Source: Chryseobacterium tructae (GTDB taxonomy: Bacteria; Bacteroidota; Bacteroidia; Flavobacteriales; Weeksellaceae). From it: a stretch of DNA of 64,000 nucleotides. Of the stretch, positions 10,580-20,438 are shown in pieces (the first letter of the stretch is position 1; each line of letters opens with the position of its first letter). Both the position numbers and the translations under genes were made by a program. The stretch is taken from positions 4,402,001 to 4,466,000 of the forward strand of contig NZ_JAUFQR010000001.1 of NCBI RefSeq assembly GCF_030409875.1. The letters run 5' to 3'. The notes beneath the pieces were generated by a model, which was given only the letters and a program-made list of their open reading frames with translations, was not told the origin of the DNA and ran no database searches.

Positions 10580-11388
10580 CTATCCACCTGTAGAGAAACT
10601 CTCAAACGTAGTCATTCCTCCATCAACGAAAATACTGGTACCGGTAATATAATCAGCAAGATCACTGGCCAAAAATGCAGCCAGATTTCCTATATCCTGT
10701 GGTTGTCCGATTCTGTTATAAGGAATAAGTGTGAGAAGTGAATTGAGTGCTTCCGGTGTACTCCATGCATCTTTATTGATGGGTGTTTGGATCGCTCCCG
10801 GACAAATAGAATTAACACGGATTTATCTGCTCCATATTCCTGAGCTAAAGTCTGCATCAGCATTCTGATTGCTCCTTTACTGGAAGCATAATTTGCATGC
10901 CCTGCCCAGGGAATAATTTCGTGTACAGAACTGATATGAATAATTTTTCCACAGGCAATAGAACGAGATGGATCTATTCCTCTGCGGAGAAATTCCTTAA
11001 TCGCTTCCCTCGCACAAAGAAACTGCCCGGTAAGGTTAATTCCTATTACAGCGTTCCATTGGTCTAAAGTCATTTCAGTAAACTTAGCATCTTTCTGAAC
11101 TCCGGCATTATTGACCAAAATGTCTACAGTTCCAAATTCCGAAATGACATTCTGAAACATCTTAATCACCTGATCTTCCTGAGAAACATCACATTGATAT
11201 GTAATTCCCTGTCCTCCCGCCTCTGTAATTTCTTTCAATACAGATTGGGCTTCACCCTGAGATCTTGGTGAAGAATGATTAACAATAACAATGGCGCCTG
11301 CTGAAGCTAATGATTTTGCAATGCCGGAACCAATGCCACTGGAAGCTCCTGTAACTACTGCAACCTGATTGTGAAGTGATATTTCCAT
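10580..11388 (-). CDS. SDR-family oxidoreductase, glucose 1-dehydrogenase type (269 aa restored; one-base frameshift)
   Basis: Classical short-chain dehydrogenase/reductase. Seen: the Rossmann motif [10 protein letters not shown] (residues 13-22), NNAG (about 91-94), catalytic Ser in HISSVHEI, and YASSK carrying catalytic Tyr and Lys. The frame breaks at 10822-10824: minus strand GATAAATCCG should be GATAAAATCCG; in the restored frame the family C-terminus appears ([18 protein letters not shown], then [19 protein letters not shown] and [18 protein letters not shown]), ending with TAG at 10580-10582. As read, translation runs into an unrelated tail and stops at 10690. Confidence 0.9.
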
Positions 11389-11460
11389 ATTTGTAAATTG
11401 ATGTTACTCAAAGTTATGGAAAGAAATCAGCAGTAAAAAGATTATAATTTTAAAATTTTA

Positions 11461-11937
11461 TTAAAGTTTTTTATGCATAAGGTATTGAGGCCCGCTTCTT
11501 CCGACTCTCGTTTTACCATCATAGATATAACCTGCCTTCAAATAGATATGATATGCTGAATCATTTTTCTGATTAACAGCCAAAACGATTTCATCACAAT
11601 GTTTAAAATGATCTCTTACAAATTCATCTAGTTTCATCATTGCTACCTTTCCTATTCCCTTGCCCTGCATATCGGGATTTACAGATAAAGATCTCACTAA
11701 AACGGAATTTTTATTATCTGTAAGCTCAAATTTATCCTCACCAAAATCAAGTACAAAGAAGCCTGCAGCTGTAGTATCAAACAGGATGGTAACAGGAAAC
11801 GCATCATGTCCATTCCTTTCCCCAATATTTTTCAGGGCTTTGTCTACTGTAGCAGTAAAACGCTGCTGTTCTTCATCTAAACCATAGCTAAGCTCAGAAA
11901 GATGTTTTTCAGGCCTAAAAAATTCTAACCTTACCAT
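11461..11937 (-). CDS. GNAT family N-acetyltransferase (158 aa)
   Basis: Acetyl-CoA-dependent acetyltransferase of unknown substrate. Motif A is clear: LVRSLSVNPDMQGKGIGKVAMMKLDEF with the CoA pyrophosphate loop DMQGKGIG; motif B is VLAVNQKNDSAYHIYLKAGYIYDG. Normal length. It follows the DUF1684 gene with only 2 bp between them on the same strand, so they are likely one transcript. Confidence 0.88.
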   Translation of the reverse strand: MVRLEFFRPEKHLSELSYGLDEEQQRFTATVDKALKNIGERNGHDAFPVTILFDTTAAGFFVLDFGEDKFELTDNKNSVLVRSLSVNPDMQGKGIGKVAMMKLDEFVRDHFKHCDEIVLAVNQKNDSAYHIYLKAGYIYDGKTRVGRSGPQYLMHKKL

Positions 11938-11939
11938 AA

Positions 11940-12557
11940 TTAGTGGTGATAAATATCTTCATACATTACCCCTGCCCGTATTTCTATCGGAAGTTTATTT
12001 TCCTCAGGAACAATAGGGCAATTATAATCGTAAGCATTATAAGCGCAATATGGATGATAAGACTGGTTAAAGTCAAGAACAATGGTATTTCCTTTTGGAA
12101 TTTTCAGATCCAGGTACTTTCCACCGCCATATGTTTCTTTTTCATTCGTTGCATCGCGGAATGGCAGAAAAAGGTCATTTTTATATTTTTCCTGTTTGAT
12201 CAGACCCAGGCTTTGATACAATGTTAATGTATAAGGCTTTCCATCAAATTGGAATGTTGCTTTTCCGTATTCTCTATAGGATTTTGTTTTTCCTGAAGAC
12301 GTTGGCAATTCAAAAGGCTGAGGATTTTTAGTCTTAACAAATGTAGCGATCACACGATATTTCATATCAATCGGAAAAAATGGATGCTTTTTAAAATTCT
12401 TAAAATTATCTCCACGTAAAGGAGTTTCCTTTGGATCCAGGTATTCTTTATCAAGATCTTTTTGGAATTTTTTTACCGCGATTATTTCTTTAGAATCTAT
12501 TTTTTGTGAAAAGACCAATAGGGGTAACAGTAAAAAGATCAAAATATATTTTTTCAT
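11940..12557 (-). CDS. DUF1684 domain secreted protein (205 aa)
   Basis: Function unknown. The N-terminus MKKYILIFLLLPLLVFSQ is a Sec signal peptide. The rest matches the DUF1684 pattern: a KFQKDLDKEYLDPKETPL start, FFPIDMKYRVIATFVKT, GGGKYLDLKIPKGNTIVLDFNQSYHPYCAYNAYDYNCP and PEENKLPIEIRAG. The Cys-containing YNCPIVPEENKLP segment is the most conserved part of the family. Co-oriented with the GNAT gene 2 bp downstream. Confidence 0.82.
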   Translation of the reverse strand: MKKYILIFLLLPLLVFSQKIDSKEIIAVKKFQKDLDKEYLDPKETPLRGDNFKNFKKHPFFPIDMKYRVIATFVKTKNPQPFELPTSSGKTKSYREYGKATFQFDGKPYTLTLYQSLGLIKQEKYKNDLFLPFRDATNEKETYGGGKYLDLKIPKGNTIVLDFNQSYHPYCAYNAYDYNCPIVPEENKLPIEIRAGVMYEDIYHH

Positions 12558-12689
12558 GCGCTTTTAAATTATAAGTAAAACTATGAATTTTCAGAGTATG
12601 AAAAGTTAAAACTATACTAAAAAAGCATAATCTGTTTTAAATAAAATCCTGCCTTACAAACATAGCATGCTTTTTGACCTCCACAGCCC

Positions 12690-14270
12690 ATGGATAGAAA
12701 GAGTTTCATCAAAACGGGCTTACTTGCCGTTTCAGGTTTTTATTTTCTGCAATCGGATCTTCTTCAAGCTGCTGAACGAAGAACCAACAAGGTAAAAGAA
12801 ACTGTAGATGCTCCTATTATTATCGTTGGAAGTGGCTATGGGGGTGCTGTCTCGGCTTTGCGTCTCTGTGAAGCCGGAAAGAAAGTTGTTTTACTGGAAA
12901 TGGGGCTTAATTGGGAAAAAGCAAAAATTCCTTTTTCTAACCTTTTGAAACCTGGGAAAAGTTCAGCTTGGCTTAAAAAGAAAAGCATTGCTCCTTTCAT
13001 GAATTTATTTTCTCTGACTCCTTTTACCGGAACCCTGGATCGTCTGGACTTTGAGAACATTAACATTTGGGTAGGAAGGGGTGTGGGCGGAGGTTCATTG
13101 GTTAACGGCGGAATGGCAGTCACTCCCAAAGAAAGTTACTTTAAAGAGGTTTTCCCTCATCTTAATGTTGATAAGTTTTATAGTTATTATTTTCCTCTGG
13201 TACGAGAGGAACTCAAAGTAAATGTGATTGATGAACAATTCTTAAAAGACTGTCCCTATTATAAATTCACCAGAGTAGGTGAAGAAGAAGCCCATAAAGC
13301 AGGATTCAAAACCATACGGGTACCCAATGTATATGATTTTAAATATATGGAAAAAGAATTTCGAAATGAAGTTCCCCGCTCTGCCCTTAACACGGAAGTC
13401 ATTTATGGAAATAATCATGGAAAAAACAGTTTAGATAAAACCTATCTGAAAAAAGCACTGGCAACCGGAAATCTTGAAATACTGGATCTTCATTGTGTTG
13501 ATCATATTAAACTGAATGATGATAAAAGCTACACATTACATGTTCATCAAATTGACACCTCAGGAAATAATGTTGCAGATAAAGTTTTCAATTGTAAAAA
13601 ACTGATTCTCTCTGCCGGAACTATGGGAACCCTACAACTTCTGTTACATTCCAATGCAGTAAATAACCTTCCAGTTCATGAAAAAATCGGAAAGAATTGG
13701 GGAAACAATGGCAATTTTATGACTGGTAGAAACTGGGTAAAGCCATTATCCGGAGGCACAGGTTCTAAACAATCTACAATTCCTGTGGGCGGAATAGATA
13801 ACTGGGATGATAAAGACCATCCATTTTTCACTGAAATTGCTCCTTTGCCGATGGGAATGGATGTCGCTACGGCATTATATTTACTCATCAACAGAGTAGA
13901 TAAAAAAGGTGAAGTGCTTTATGATACTATTAATCAGAAGATGATCTTGAATTGGGATGAAAGCAATACCGTCAAAATGAGAGAGAATGCCAAATATTTT
14001 ATCCGAAAAATGAATAACGCCAATGGGGGTACCAGAAGTCATCTGTTATTCAAGAATGGTTTTGGAGCAGATATTTGTTATCATCCACTTGGCGGCTGTG
14101 TTTTAGGTGAAGCCACCAATGAATTTGGAAAACTAAAAGATCATGAGAACCTGTATGTATTGGATGGCTCTTTAATTCCCGGAACAATTGGAGTCAATCC
14201 GTTTGTAACGATTACAGCCATCGCAGAATATTGTATTGAAAATCTCATCAAACAAAAGGAGTTTTCTTGA
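12690..14270 (+). CDS. GMC-family FAD oxidoreductase, cholesterol-oxidase-like (526 aa)
   Basis: FAD-dependent alcohol oxidase. Seen: an export-type N-terminus (MDRKSFIKTGLLAVSGFYFL), the FAD-binding motif IIIVGSGYGGAVSALRL (about residues 43-59), GRGVGGGSLVNGGMAVTP, and the C-terminal HPLGGCVLGEATNEFG ... YVLDGSLIPGTIGVNPFVTITAIAEY characteristic of cholesterol oxidase-type GMC enzymes, with the active-site His of CYHPLGG and Asn of GVNP. The substrate is not certain; it may oxidise another sterol or long-chain alcohol. Convergent with aadS, with 2 bp between the stop codons. Confidence 0.87.
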   Translation: MDRKSFIKTGLLAVSGFYFLQSDLLQAAERRTNKVKETVDAPIIIVGSGYGGAVSALRLCEAGKKVVLLEMGLNWEKAKIPFSNLLKPGKSSAWLKKKSIAPFMNLFSLTPFTGTLDRLDFENINIWVGRGVGGGSLVNGGMAVTPKESYFKEVFPHLNVDKFYSYYFPLVREELKVNVIDEQFLKDCPYYKFTRVGEEEAHKAGFKTIRVPNVYDFKYMEKEFRNEVPRSALNTEVIYGNNHGKNSLDKTYLKKALATGNLEILDLHCVDHIKLNDDKSYTLHVHQIDTSGNNVADKVFNCKKLILSAGTMGTLQLLLHSNAVNNLPVHEKIGKNWGNNGNFMTGRNWVKPLSGGTGSKQSTIPVGGIDNWDDKDHPFFTEIAPLPMGMDVATALYLLINRVDKKGEVLYDTINQKMILNWDESNTVKMRENAKYFIRKMNNANGGTRSHLLFKNGFGADICYHPLGGCVLGEATNEFGKLKDHENLYVLDGSLIPGTIGVNPFVTITAIAEYCIENLIKQKEFS

Positions 14271-14272
14271 AA

Positions 14273-15139
14273 TTAAGGAATGGCTTTTACTTCGGTAAGA
14301 TAGTTCCGGATATCATTTTCGAGCCGAAGAGGATAGGTAAAATGTAATCTTTCTGCTAAAACTTTTCCAAGTTCATGGACAAGATCAGCAAAAGCAAACA
14401 AGGCCGTCCAGTTTTCCTCAATATCACTTCCTGAAAAAGTAGCTTCTACCCTATTCCATAATTCTGGAGAAAGATATTTTTTGAAGAGTCTTCCGTGTTT
14501 GTTGGTGGTTATATTATTCCAGTCATAGGAGCTTGCAATATACCATTCGATTAAAGGAACTAAGTAATCTGTCCTCAATATATTTTCAGACATGAATTTA
14601 GCATAGAAAAGATCTCCTCTTTTAAGACATTTTGCCACATAAGTTGTATCCCACCAAAAATCATTAAGCAACTGAGAAAATTTCTTTTCTGTTGGCTGAT
14701 GGATCATAATAGATTGATACGTGGGATTCTTTATATCTTTCGTAAGACTATCTTTATCAATCAAAACTTTATATCCCAGATCCCAATCATCAGGAAGTAC
14801 TTCCTCCTGAACTTCCTTACAAAATTCAGAGACCTGGTACAGTTTGAAATCCACTTTTATATGGTCTTTGTACAACACCATCTTCATGGCATGTTTTCCA
14901 TCAAAGACGGTATCATTTTCTTCGATCATGGAAATGGGTTCTCCAAAAAGCTGAATCCATTCATGATGGTCTTCGTAAGCCTGTCTGCTTTCAAAAACGA
15001 GTTCTACATCAAGGTCACTAAAGTCATCTACCGGAGCATAGGGATTTACCAGTGAGCTGGTTAAAAGAACAGCCCGGACATCCGGATTGTTTTCTGCCCA
15101 ATGAATAATTTGTTCCAGCTTTTCGTCCCTTACTTTCAT
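14273..15139 (-). CDS. aadS: Aminoglycoside 6-adenylyltransferase, AadS-like (288 aa)
   Basis: Nucleotidyltransferase that adenylylates aminoglycosides such as streptomycin. Seen: the nucleotidyltransferase motif AVLLTSSLVNPYAPVDDFSDLDVELVF (G/S-S-x9-12-D-x-D, here DLDVE), KVDFKLYQ (third acidic residue), and a C-terminal all-helical region (WYIASSYDW, HGRLFKKYL) matching the AadE/AadS family. Length equals the family norm. It is common as an intrinsic chromosomal gene in Chryseobacterium and nothing mobile flanks it here. It is the second gene of an apparent pair with the 137-aa gene ending 1 bp upstream. Confidence 0.9.
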   Translation of the reverse strand: MKVRDEKLEQIIHWAENNPDVRAVLLTSSLVNPYAPVDDFSDLDVELVFESRQAYEDHHEWIQLFGEPISMIEENDTVFDGKHAMKMVLYKDHIKVDFKLYQVSEFCKEVQEEVLPDDWDLGYKVLIDKDSLTKDIKNPTYQSIMIHQPTEKKFSQLLNDFWWDTTYVAKCLKRGDLFYAKFMSENILRTDYLVPLIEWYIASSYDWNNITTNKHGRLFKKYLSPELWNRVEATFSGSDIEENWTALFAFADLVHELGKVLAERLHFTYPLRLENDIRNYLTEVKAIP

Positions 15140-15140
15140 A

Positions 15141-15554
15141 TCAATAAGATTCTGATATTTTTACACGATAGACATCTGAGGAATTTCTTTTTATAGATTC
15201 CACAAAAAAGCCACCCTCTTCAGGGATCACTTCTTTAAGATCGAAACTTTTACAATCCTTTGGTAATCCTGAAAAGATTAAAGTAAACCAAAAATCCTGC
15301 ATAAAAGGTACAGGCGTCCAGTAAGGAGAAATTGAAATATTCTCCGCATGAATCAGTTTACTTCTATGCTCAGACTGGTTATCAAAAAGATAGGTTGAAT
15401 GCCAGATCCTGATCAGATTTCCTAAAAATGGAGAGGCAGGAAAACAGCAGTGCACGATCACCTGTTTCTCTTCTTCTACTTTTGTCTGAAGAGCTTCCAG
15501 GAGTTCTTTTGCAATGACCGGCTTTATAACGATTTCTTCCAACTTTATAAGCAA
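15141..15554 (-). CDS. Hypothetical protein (137 aa)
   Basis: No family recognised. No signal peptide or membrane segment; a mixed alpha/beta composition with conserved-looking aromatic and proline residues (HCCFPASPFLGNLIRIW, ISPYWTPVPFMQDFWFTLIFSGLP). It lies one base upstream of aadS on the same strand, so they are likely co-transcribed, but a functional link to aminoglycoside resistance is only inference. Confidence 0.65.
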   Translation of the reverse strand: MLIKLEEIVIKPVIAKELLEALQTKVEEEKQVIVHCCFPASPFLGNLIRIWHSTYLFDNQSEHRSKLIHAENISISPYWTPVPFMQDFWFTLIFSGLPKDCKSFDLKEVIPEEGGFFVESIKRNSSDVYRVKISESY

Positions 15555-15616
15555 TAAGTGATGAGCAATGAATAATGCTGTTTATGCTGCTTATTATTCA
15601 TTGCTCATTATTAATA

Positions 15617-17122
15617 TTAGTATTCTAATTCTAGCTTTTCCTTCGTATATTCTCTTACTTTTTCAGTAAGCTCAGGATTCTCTGCCAGTTTTTGGCCATA
15701 TGACGGAACCATTTCCTGCAATTTGTCTTTCCATTCTCCGTGAAGCTTCTCAGGGAAACATTTTTCAATAACGTTAAGCATTGCCTGTACTGCTGTGGAT
15801 GCTCCCGGTGATGCTCCTAATAAAGAAGCAATTGTACCGTTTTTATTCACTACTACTTCAGTTCCGAATTCCAGTTTTCCTCCTAGTTTATCATCTTTTT
15901 TAATGATCTGAACTCTTTGGCCTGCTACTTTCAATTCCCAATCATCTTCTTTAGCATCTTTAATAAACTCTCTTAAATGCTGCATTCTTTGCGATTTGGT
16001 CATTGCTACCTGCTGGATAAGATATTTAGTCAAGGGAAGATTATGCCACCATGCCCCAAATAAAGATTTTAAATTTTTGGTATTAACGCTTTCTGGCAAA
16101 TCCAGATAGCTTCCTTCTTTAAGGAATTTTGTAGAAAATCCTGCGAAAGGGCCAAAAAGAAGTGCTTTTTGACCATCGATGATTCTAAGGTCAAGGTGAG
16201 GAACAGACATTGGCGGAGCATCTACTGTTGCTTGTGTGTATACTTTAGCCTGGTGTTTTTCTACCAATTCTTGATTATGAGTAACCAACCATTGTCCGGA
16301 AACCGGAAAACCTCCATATCCTTCACTCTCTTTAATATCTGAACTATCCAATAGTGGAAGCGCATATCCTCCGGCACCAATGAATACAAAGTCTGCAGTC
16401 ACCTCTTGTTTATGGCTGTGGATTCTGTCCTTTACCTTCATATCCCATTTTCCATCTTCCCTAGGGCTAATATCTTTTACTTCGTGATATAAGAATACTT
16501 CAACTTTTGAATCCTCTAAAAGGTGTCTTCCCATTTTTCTGGTCAATGTTCCAAAGTTAACATCAGTTCCCATATCCATTTTGGTAGCCGCCATTACTTC
16601 AGACTTATTTCTTTTGCTCATGACCAATGGGATCCATTCTCTCAGCTTATCATGATCTGTAGAAAATTCCATTCCGGAAAAAAGAACAGATTCAGACATT
16701 TTATCATGACGTTTTTTAAGATACTCAGCATCTTTTTCACCAAATACCAAGCTCATGTGTGGGCAAGAGTTGATAAAATCTTTTGGTTCCTGGATATATC
16801 CTTTCGTTAGTAAATATGCCCAAAACTGTTTTGAAATTTCAAACTGCTCAGCGATACTTTCTGCTTTCTTGATATCAATAGTACCATCCGGATTTTCCGG
16901 TGTATAATTTAGCTCACAAAATGCGGAGTGACCTGTTCCGGCGTTGTTCCAAGCTGCTGTACTTTCTTTAGCAAACCTTCCTAATCTTTCGAAGATGGCA
17001 ATTTCAAGTTTTGGATCAAATTCATGAAGCAGCGTGGCTAAAGTAGCGCTCATGATTCCGCCCCCTATCAGTACAACGTCGTATTTAGGTTTCGGTGTTC
17101 TGCTTGTAAGCGATTGTGACAT
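15617..17122 (-). CDS. mqo: Malate:quinone oxidoreductase (501 aa)
   Basis: Membrane-associated FAD enzyme that oxidises malate to oxaloacetate and reduces quinone. Seen: the Rossmann FAD motif DVVLIGGGIMSATLATLL, FERLGRFAKESTAAWNNAGTGHSAFCELNYTP, FIGAGGYALPLL, GFPVSGQW and the C-terminal LGASPGASTAVQAML; all are Mqo hallmarks. The ATG at 17122 (MSQSLTSRTPKPKYDVV) is preferred; a 30-residue upstream extension to 17212 is AT-rich, lysine/phenylalanine-rich and does not match the family. Monocistronic, with a short AT-rich gap to the 137-aa gene. Confidence 0.95.
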   Translation of the reverse strand: MSQSLTSRTPKPKYDVVLIGGGIMSATLATLLHEFDPKLEIAIFERLGRFAKESTAAWNNAGTGHSAFCELNYTPENPDGTIDIKKAESIAEQFEISKQFWAYLLTKGYIQEPKDFINSCPHMSLVFGEKDAEYLKKRHDKMSESVLFSGMEFSTDHDKLREWIPLVMSKRNKSEVMAATKMDMGTDVNFGTLTRKMGRHLLEDSKVEVFLYHEVKDISPREDGKWDMKVKDRIHSHKQEVTADFVFIGAGGYALPLLDSSDIKESEGYGGFPVSGQWLVTHNQELVEKHQAKVYTQATVDAPPMSVPHLDLRIIDGQKALLFGPFAGFSTKFLKEGSYLDLPESVNTKNLKSLFGAWWHNLPLTKYLIQQVAMTKSQRMQHLREFIKDAKEDDWELKVAGQRVQIIKKDDKLGGKLEFGTEVVVNKNGTIASLLGASPGASTAVQAMLNVIEKCFPEKLHGEWKDKLQEMVPSYGQKLAENPELTEKVREYTKEKLELEY

Positions 17123-17634
17123 AATTTTAAATTTTAGTTCAAATTTCGGGAAAAGTTTTAAAAAGAGAAACGCGTTTAACGATTTTAACACGTTATTTTT
17201 TGAGTTAAACACACTTCTTAATTATGCAACATTATCTCATGGAAAGTATCGATAAAGTAACATTGAAATGATTAATAATAACAATTGCAAATATTAAATT
17301 TTTATTAAGATTCATTATTTTTTACCTCTACTATAATTCACCAAAATGTAAGTAATTATACCCTTTATTTCTTATTTAAATTTAAGTTCATTTAAGTTTA
17401 TAACATAAAATACTTTAACCATAATGGTTTACGTTAATATATTTTTTCAAAAATAGGTGAAAATTATTTACAAATAAAAAGATAAAACTCACATTTTATT
17501 GATAAAAACATAATTTAATCGATTTAATTCTATAAAAAAATCATAAAATAACCATTTTTTATACGTACCTTTCAATTGATTTAATACCATATTCCTGTGT
17601 ATTTAATTAAAATTATTTCGTAAACATAGTAAAG
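17123..17634. other. AT-rich intergenic region
   Basis: About 510 bp between the divergent mqo and surface-protein genes, very AT-rich. A weak -7-like box TACCTTTC (17566-17573) may serve the surface-protein operon. I see no RNA structure or further gene. Confidence 0.4.
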
Positions 17635-18740
17635 ATGAAAATTGTTAACTTCGTAAGTACATTTTTCGCAACAGTGGCATTAGCCCAAAGCGGAAGTGTA
17701 GGAATCAACACGTCCAAACCGGACCCCAGTGCAATTTTGCATATCGAAAACTTCAATGGTGTTTCTGCAACGGCCACTGCCACAATATCTGGCGGAGCCA
17801 TAAATGGAGTTACCATTACCAACGGCGGAAGTGGGTACACTACAGCACCTACTATTAATTTTTATGGTGGCGGATCTATTGTAAATGGCGGCACAAAAGC
17901 ACGTGCTACAGCCAATCTTACTAATGGTACCATAACCAGTATCACTATTAATAATGGAGGAAGTGGCTACACAAGCACGCCAACAGTAACCATCTCAGGA
18001 GGAAATAAAGGAATACTTTCCCTAACCTGAATATTACAAATCTTGGTAGTACAACTTCTCCCGTTCCTTCTCCTGCTGATGCTCTTATTGGCTTTAATGG
18101 CGGCAATAATACCAATAATAAAGCCTTACATATTTTTAATGGCACGACTAAACAATGGCAAAGTACAATTGATGCTGAAAATACCCCTAAAGTTGCTTAT
18201 TTAGATTTCACGGGAAGTCTTTCGGCATTAGATAATGCTGTTGCCGGTGCCAACACTCAATTATTGGTTAATCCTCCGGCAATCTCCGGTGTATCCAACA
18301 TCAATGGTTTTAAAATTGTTCAAAATACAAGCACAGGAGGCTATTCTCTGGTTCTTCCTCAGGGAAACTACCTGGTAGAAGTAAATCTTAATTTAAATTC
18401 ACCTCAAGAAAGTCCTTCCGGGCAAGGTGGTACAGCTCCTCTTTCCGGTAGTACTTATTATCTGATGGGGTATTTTATAGATTTTACCAACGATCAGTAT
18501 AATAACACAACCAATACATTTGTATCAGGAGCTAATACAAGAAAAGAAGTCCCGATTGTTTCTAAAGTAAACACCAACCATTTGGCGACATGGTCTTACT
18601 ATTATACTGTACCGGCTAATGCTAACGCCAATATCATTGGAGGGCTAAGATTACGACTGGGACGAATGCAAAATAGTACTTTTTATGATCTAGTCAATGT
18701 AATGCCAACCGGATCCTATATTAAAATTTCACAACTTTAA
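17635..18740 (+). CDS. Secreted surface protein with GGSGYT repeats (368 aa restored; one-base frameshift)
   Basis: Function unknown; a secreted adhesin-like protein of a family common in Chryseobacterium. Seen: a short signal peptide (MKIVNFVSTFFATVALAQ), the SVGINTSKPDPSAILHIE start shared with the next two genes, then two glycine-rich repeats (ITNGGSGYTTAPTI and INNGGSGYTSTPTV, about 35 residues apart). The frame breaks at 18017-18019: ATACTTTCCC should be ATACTTTTCCC, giving GNKGILFPNLNITNLGS and continuing to the stop at 18740. As read the pieces are 17635-18030 and a downstream open frame in a different phase. First gene of a three-gene tandem array. Confidence 0.72.
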
Positions 18741-18751
18741 AAACAAAACAC

Positions 18752-19573
18752 ATGAAAAAAGGTTATATCCTCCTATTATTAATTATAGGGCAAATATTAT
18801 ATGCGCAAGTAGGAATTGGGAAAACCGCATTAAACGCCTCAGCTGTATTGGAAGTATCTGAATCTACCAATAAGGGAGTTCTTCTTCCAAGGGTTGATAT
18901 CATAGACATATTGAACAATAGTACTCCTGTAGCTAATCCCGCAGAAGGTCTTATCGTCTACAATAAAGGAAACTCCATTAGTCCTGGTCTTTATATATGG
19001 AAAAACAACAGATGGACTCAGATGGCTGATACCTATAATCTTGTAAGTTATATGATTCTTCAACGTTCTACAGATTATACGATGCTGGGAAATCTTGCCA
19101 ATGGTACTTTTAAAAATTTCACGGATGCTTCTTTTACAGTACTCTCAAATGATATCGGAGCATCTTACAACACCACATCAGGAGCAATTACGCTTCCTGG
19201 AAACAGTGGCTATCTGGTTAATATATGTCTTAATATAAAGACTACATTGGAAAGTAACACGGCTGGAATTGGAGGCACTCCTATTCATTTGCATCAATAT
19301 CTTGTAAAACTTGTTGACCCAGTTTCGGGCACTCAATATGGAAAAACGATAAGCATCAATGCACAATCCATAGCAAGTAATAAAACCCATACCTTAAATA
19401 TGAGTTTTTCCTTTGTTTCTACTTCCACAACTCCTATTACATTAGTTCCGTCTATTGCTCATGATGCAGGAGGAACTTATCAATCGGGATCAGGAGGAAC
19501 CACTCCCAATAACGGAGAAATTATTATTACCAATACTAAAGTTGATATTCAAAGATCAGCCCTTAATCAATAA
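18752..19573 (+). CDS. Secreted surface protein, tandem paralogue 2 (273 aa)
   Basis: Signal peptide MKKGYILLLLIIGQILYAQ followed by VGIGKTALNASAVLEVSESTNKGVLLPRVDI, ANPAEGLIVYNKG and GLYIWKNNRWTQ. This N-terminal block (vgInt..pnasavLdi.s.nkGvLlP) is a shared module of flavobacterial surface proteins; the C-terminal domain is a beta-rich region with no known family. It lies 11 bp after paralogue 1 and 11 bp before paralogue 3, consistent with one transcript. No T9SS sorting domain is visible. Confidence 0.75.
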   Translation: MKKGYILLLLIIGQILYAQVGIGKTALNASAVLEVSESTNKGVLLPRVDIIDILNNSTPVANPAEGLIVYNKGNSISPGLYIWKNNRWTQMADTYNLVSYMILQRSTDYTMLGNLANGTFKNFTDASFTVLSNDIGASYNTTSGAITLPGNSGYLVNICLNIKTTLESNTAGIGGTPIHLHQYLVKLVDPVSGTQYGKTISINAQSIASNKTHTLNMSFSFVSTSTTPITLVPSIAHDAGGTYQSGSGGTTPNNGEIIITNTKVDIQRSALNQ

Positions 19574-19584
19574 TTAATATTACA

Positions 19585-20361
19585 ATGAAAAAACATATTT
19601 ATATTGCTTGTATGGCTATCATGCTATTAAGTACGTCCATAAAAGCGCAAGTTGGTATTAATACAAGCACTCCTAATGCAAGCAGTGTCTTGGATATTAA
19701 TTCATCCAATAAGGGAGTACTTTTCCCTCAATATGATCTTACTGTACTCAACAGTACAACCACGCCAATTGCTAATCCTGCAGATGGTCTGATGATTTAT
19801 AATAAAGGAGGAGTTTCTACTTTTCCCAAAGGATATTATGTATGGGTCAGAGATCAATGGCAGCGTTTTATACTTGCAGGAACAGAGCCTCAATCGATGT
19901 CTTTAATCATCAATTCTGGTGTCTTAATTCCTACCGGAAGTACTAATAATACCCTTACCAATTTTACTGTAGCAGCTAATAAAATTACAGCAGCTTCACT
20001 AGGGACAGATACGTCTACGATTACTTTACCAGCTGGTACCTATATCCTTCGATATTCTGTAGATTCCAGTAATGCCAATAACAATAACGGAACTACCAAT
20101 ACCCAATATCTTTCTCAAAATTTCACCTGTACACGATCATATATGATTAATGCAGTAACGGGAACAAATATTACAGAAACCAATAGGATGTGTCAGTTAT
20201 CAAGCTCTTTTACCTTTTTTCAGGGAAGCTATTTTTTAACTTTAACGGCTCCAACCACTATTCGTCAAAAATTTGAATTTGATACGGGAAACGGATTTAC
20301 GGCCAGTAATCTGAATATCCGTTCTTCATTGGCTCTTATTATCACTAAAATGAGCCAATAA
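19585..20361 (+). CDS. Secreted surface protein, tandem paralogue 3 (258 aa)
   Basis: Same module as the preceding gene: signal peptide ending SIKAQ, then VGINTSTPNASSVLDINSSNKGVLFPQYDL, NPADGLMIYNKGG and KGYYVWVRDQWQRF. The C-terminal beta-rich domain (about residues 105-258) aligns only loosely with paralogue 2, suggesting a diversifying surface domain. Last gene of the array; two hairpins follow its stop. Confidence 0.75.
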   Translation: MKKHIYIACMAIMLLSTSIKAQVGINTSTPNASSVLDINSSNKGVLFPQYDLTVLNSTTTPIANPADGLMIYNKGGVSTFPKGYYVWVRDQWQRFILAGTEPQSMSLIINSGVLIPTGSTNNTLTNFTVAANKITAASLGTDTSTITLPAGTYILRYSVDSSNANNNNGTTNTQYLSQNFTCTRSYMINAVTGTNITETNRMCQLSSSFTFFQGSYFLTLTAPTTIRQKFEFDTGNGFTASNLNIRSSLALIITKMSQ

Positions 20362-20364
20362 AAA

Positions 20365-20391
20365 AAGACTTAAGTATAGAACTTAAGTCTT
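20365..20391. terminator. Hairpin downstream of the surface-protein array
   Basis: Perfect 10-bp inverted repeat AAGACTTAAG (20365-20374) / CTTAAGTCTT (20382-20391), 7-nt loop. The run of A before it is a T-tract on the minus strand, so it may also terminate gpsA transcription. Confidence 0.6.
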
Positions 20392-20405
20392 CAATATAAT
20401 TTAAA

Positions 20406-20438
20406 AAAACAGGGTTCTGTTTACAGAGCCTTGTTTTT
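20406..20438 (+). terminator. Rho-independent terminator (bidirectional)
   Basis: Stem AAAACAGGGTTCTGT (20406-20420) pairs with ACAGAGCCTTGTTTT (20423-20437) through Watson-Crick and G-U pairs, with T- and A-rich flanks. It ends at the gpsA stop and can serve both convergent transcripts. Confidence 0.6.

Noticed and set aside
14273..15139. Recently acquired resistance cassette
   Set aside because: No integrase, attC site, insertion sequence or composition change around aadS; it looks intrinsic.
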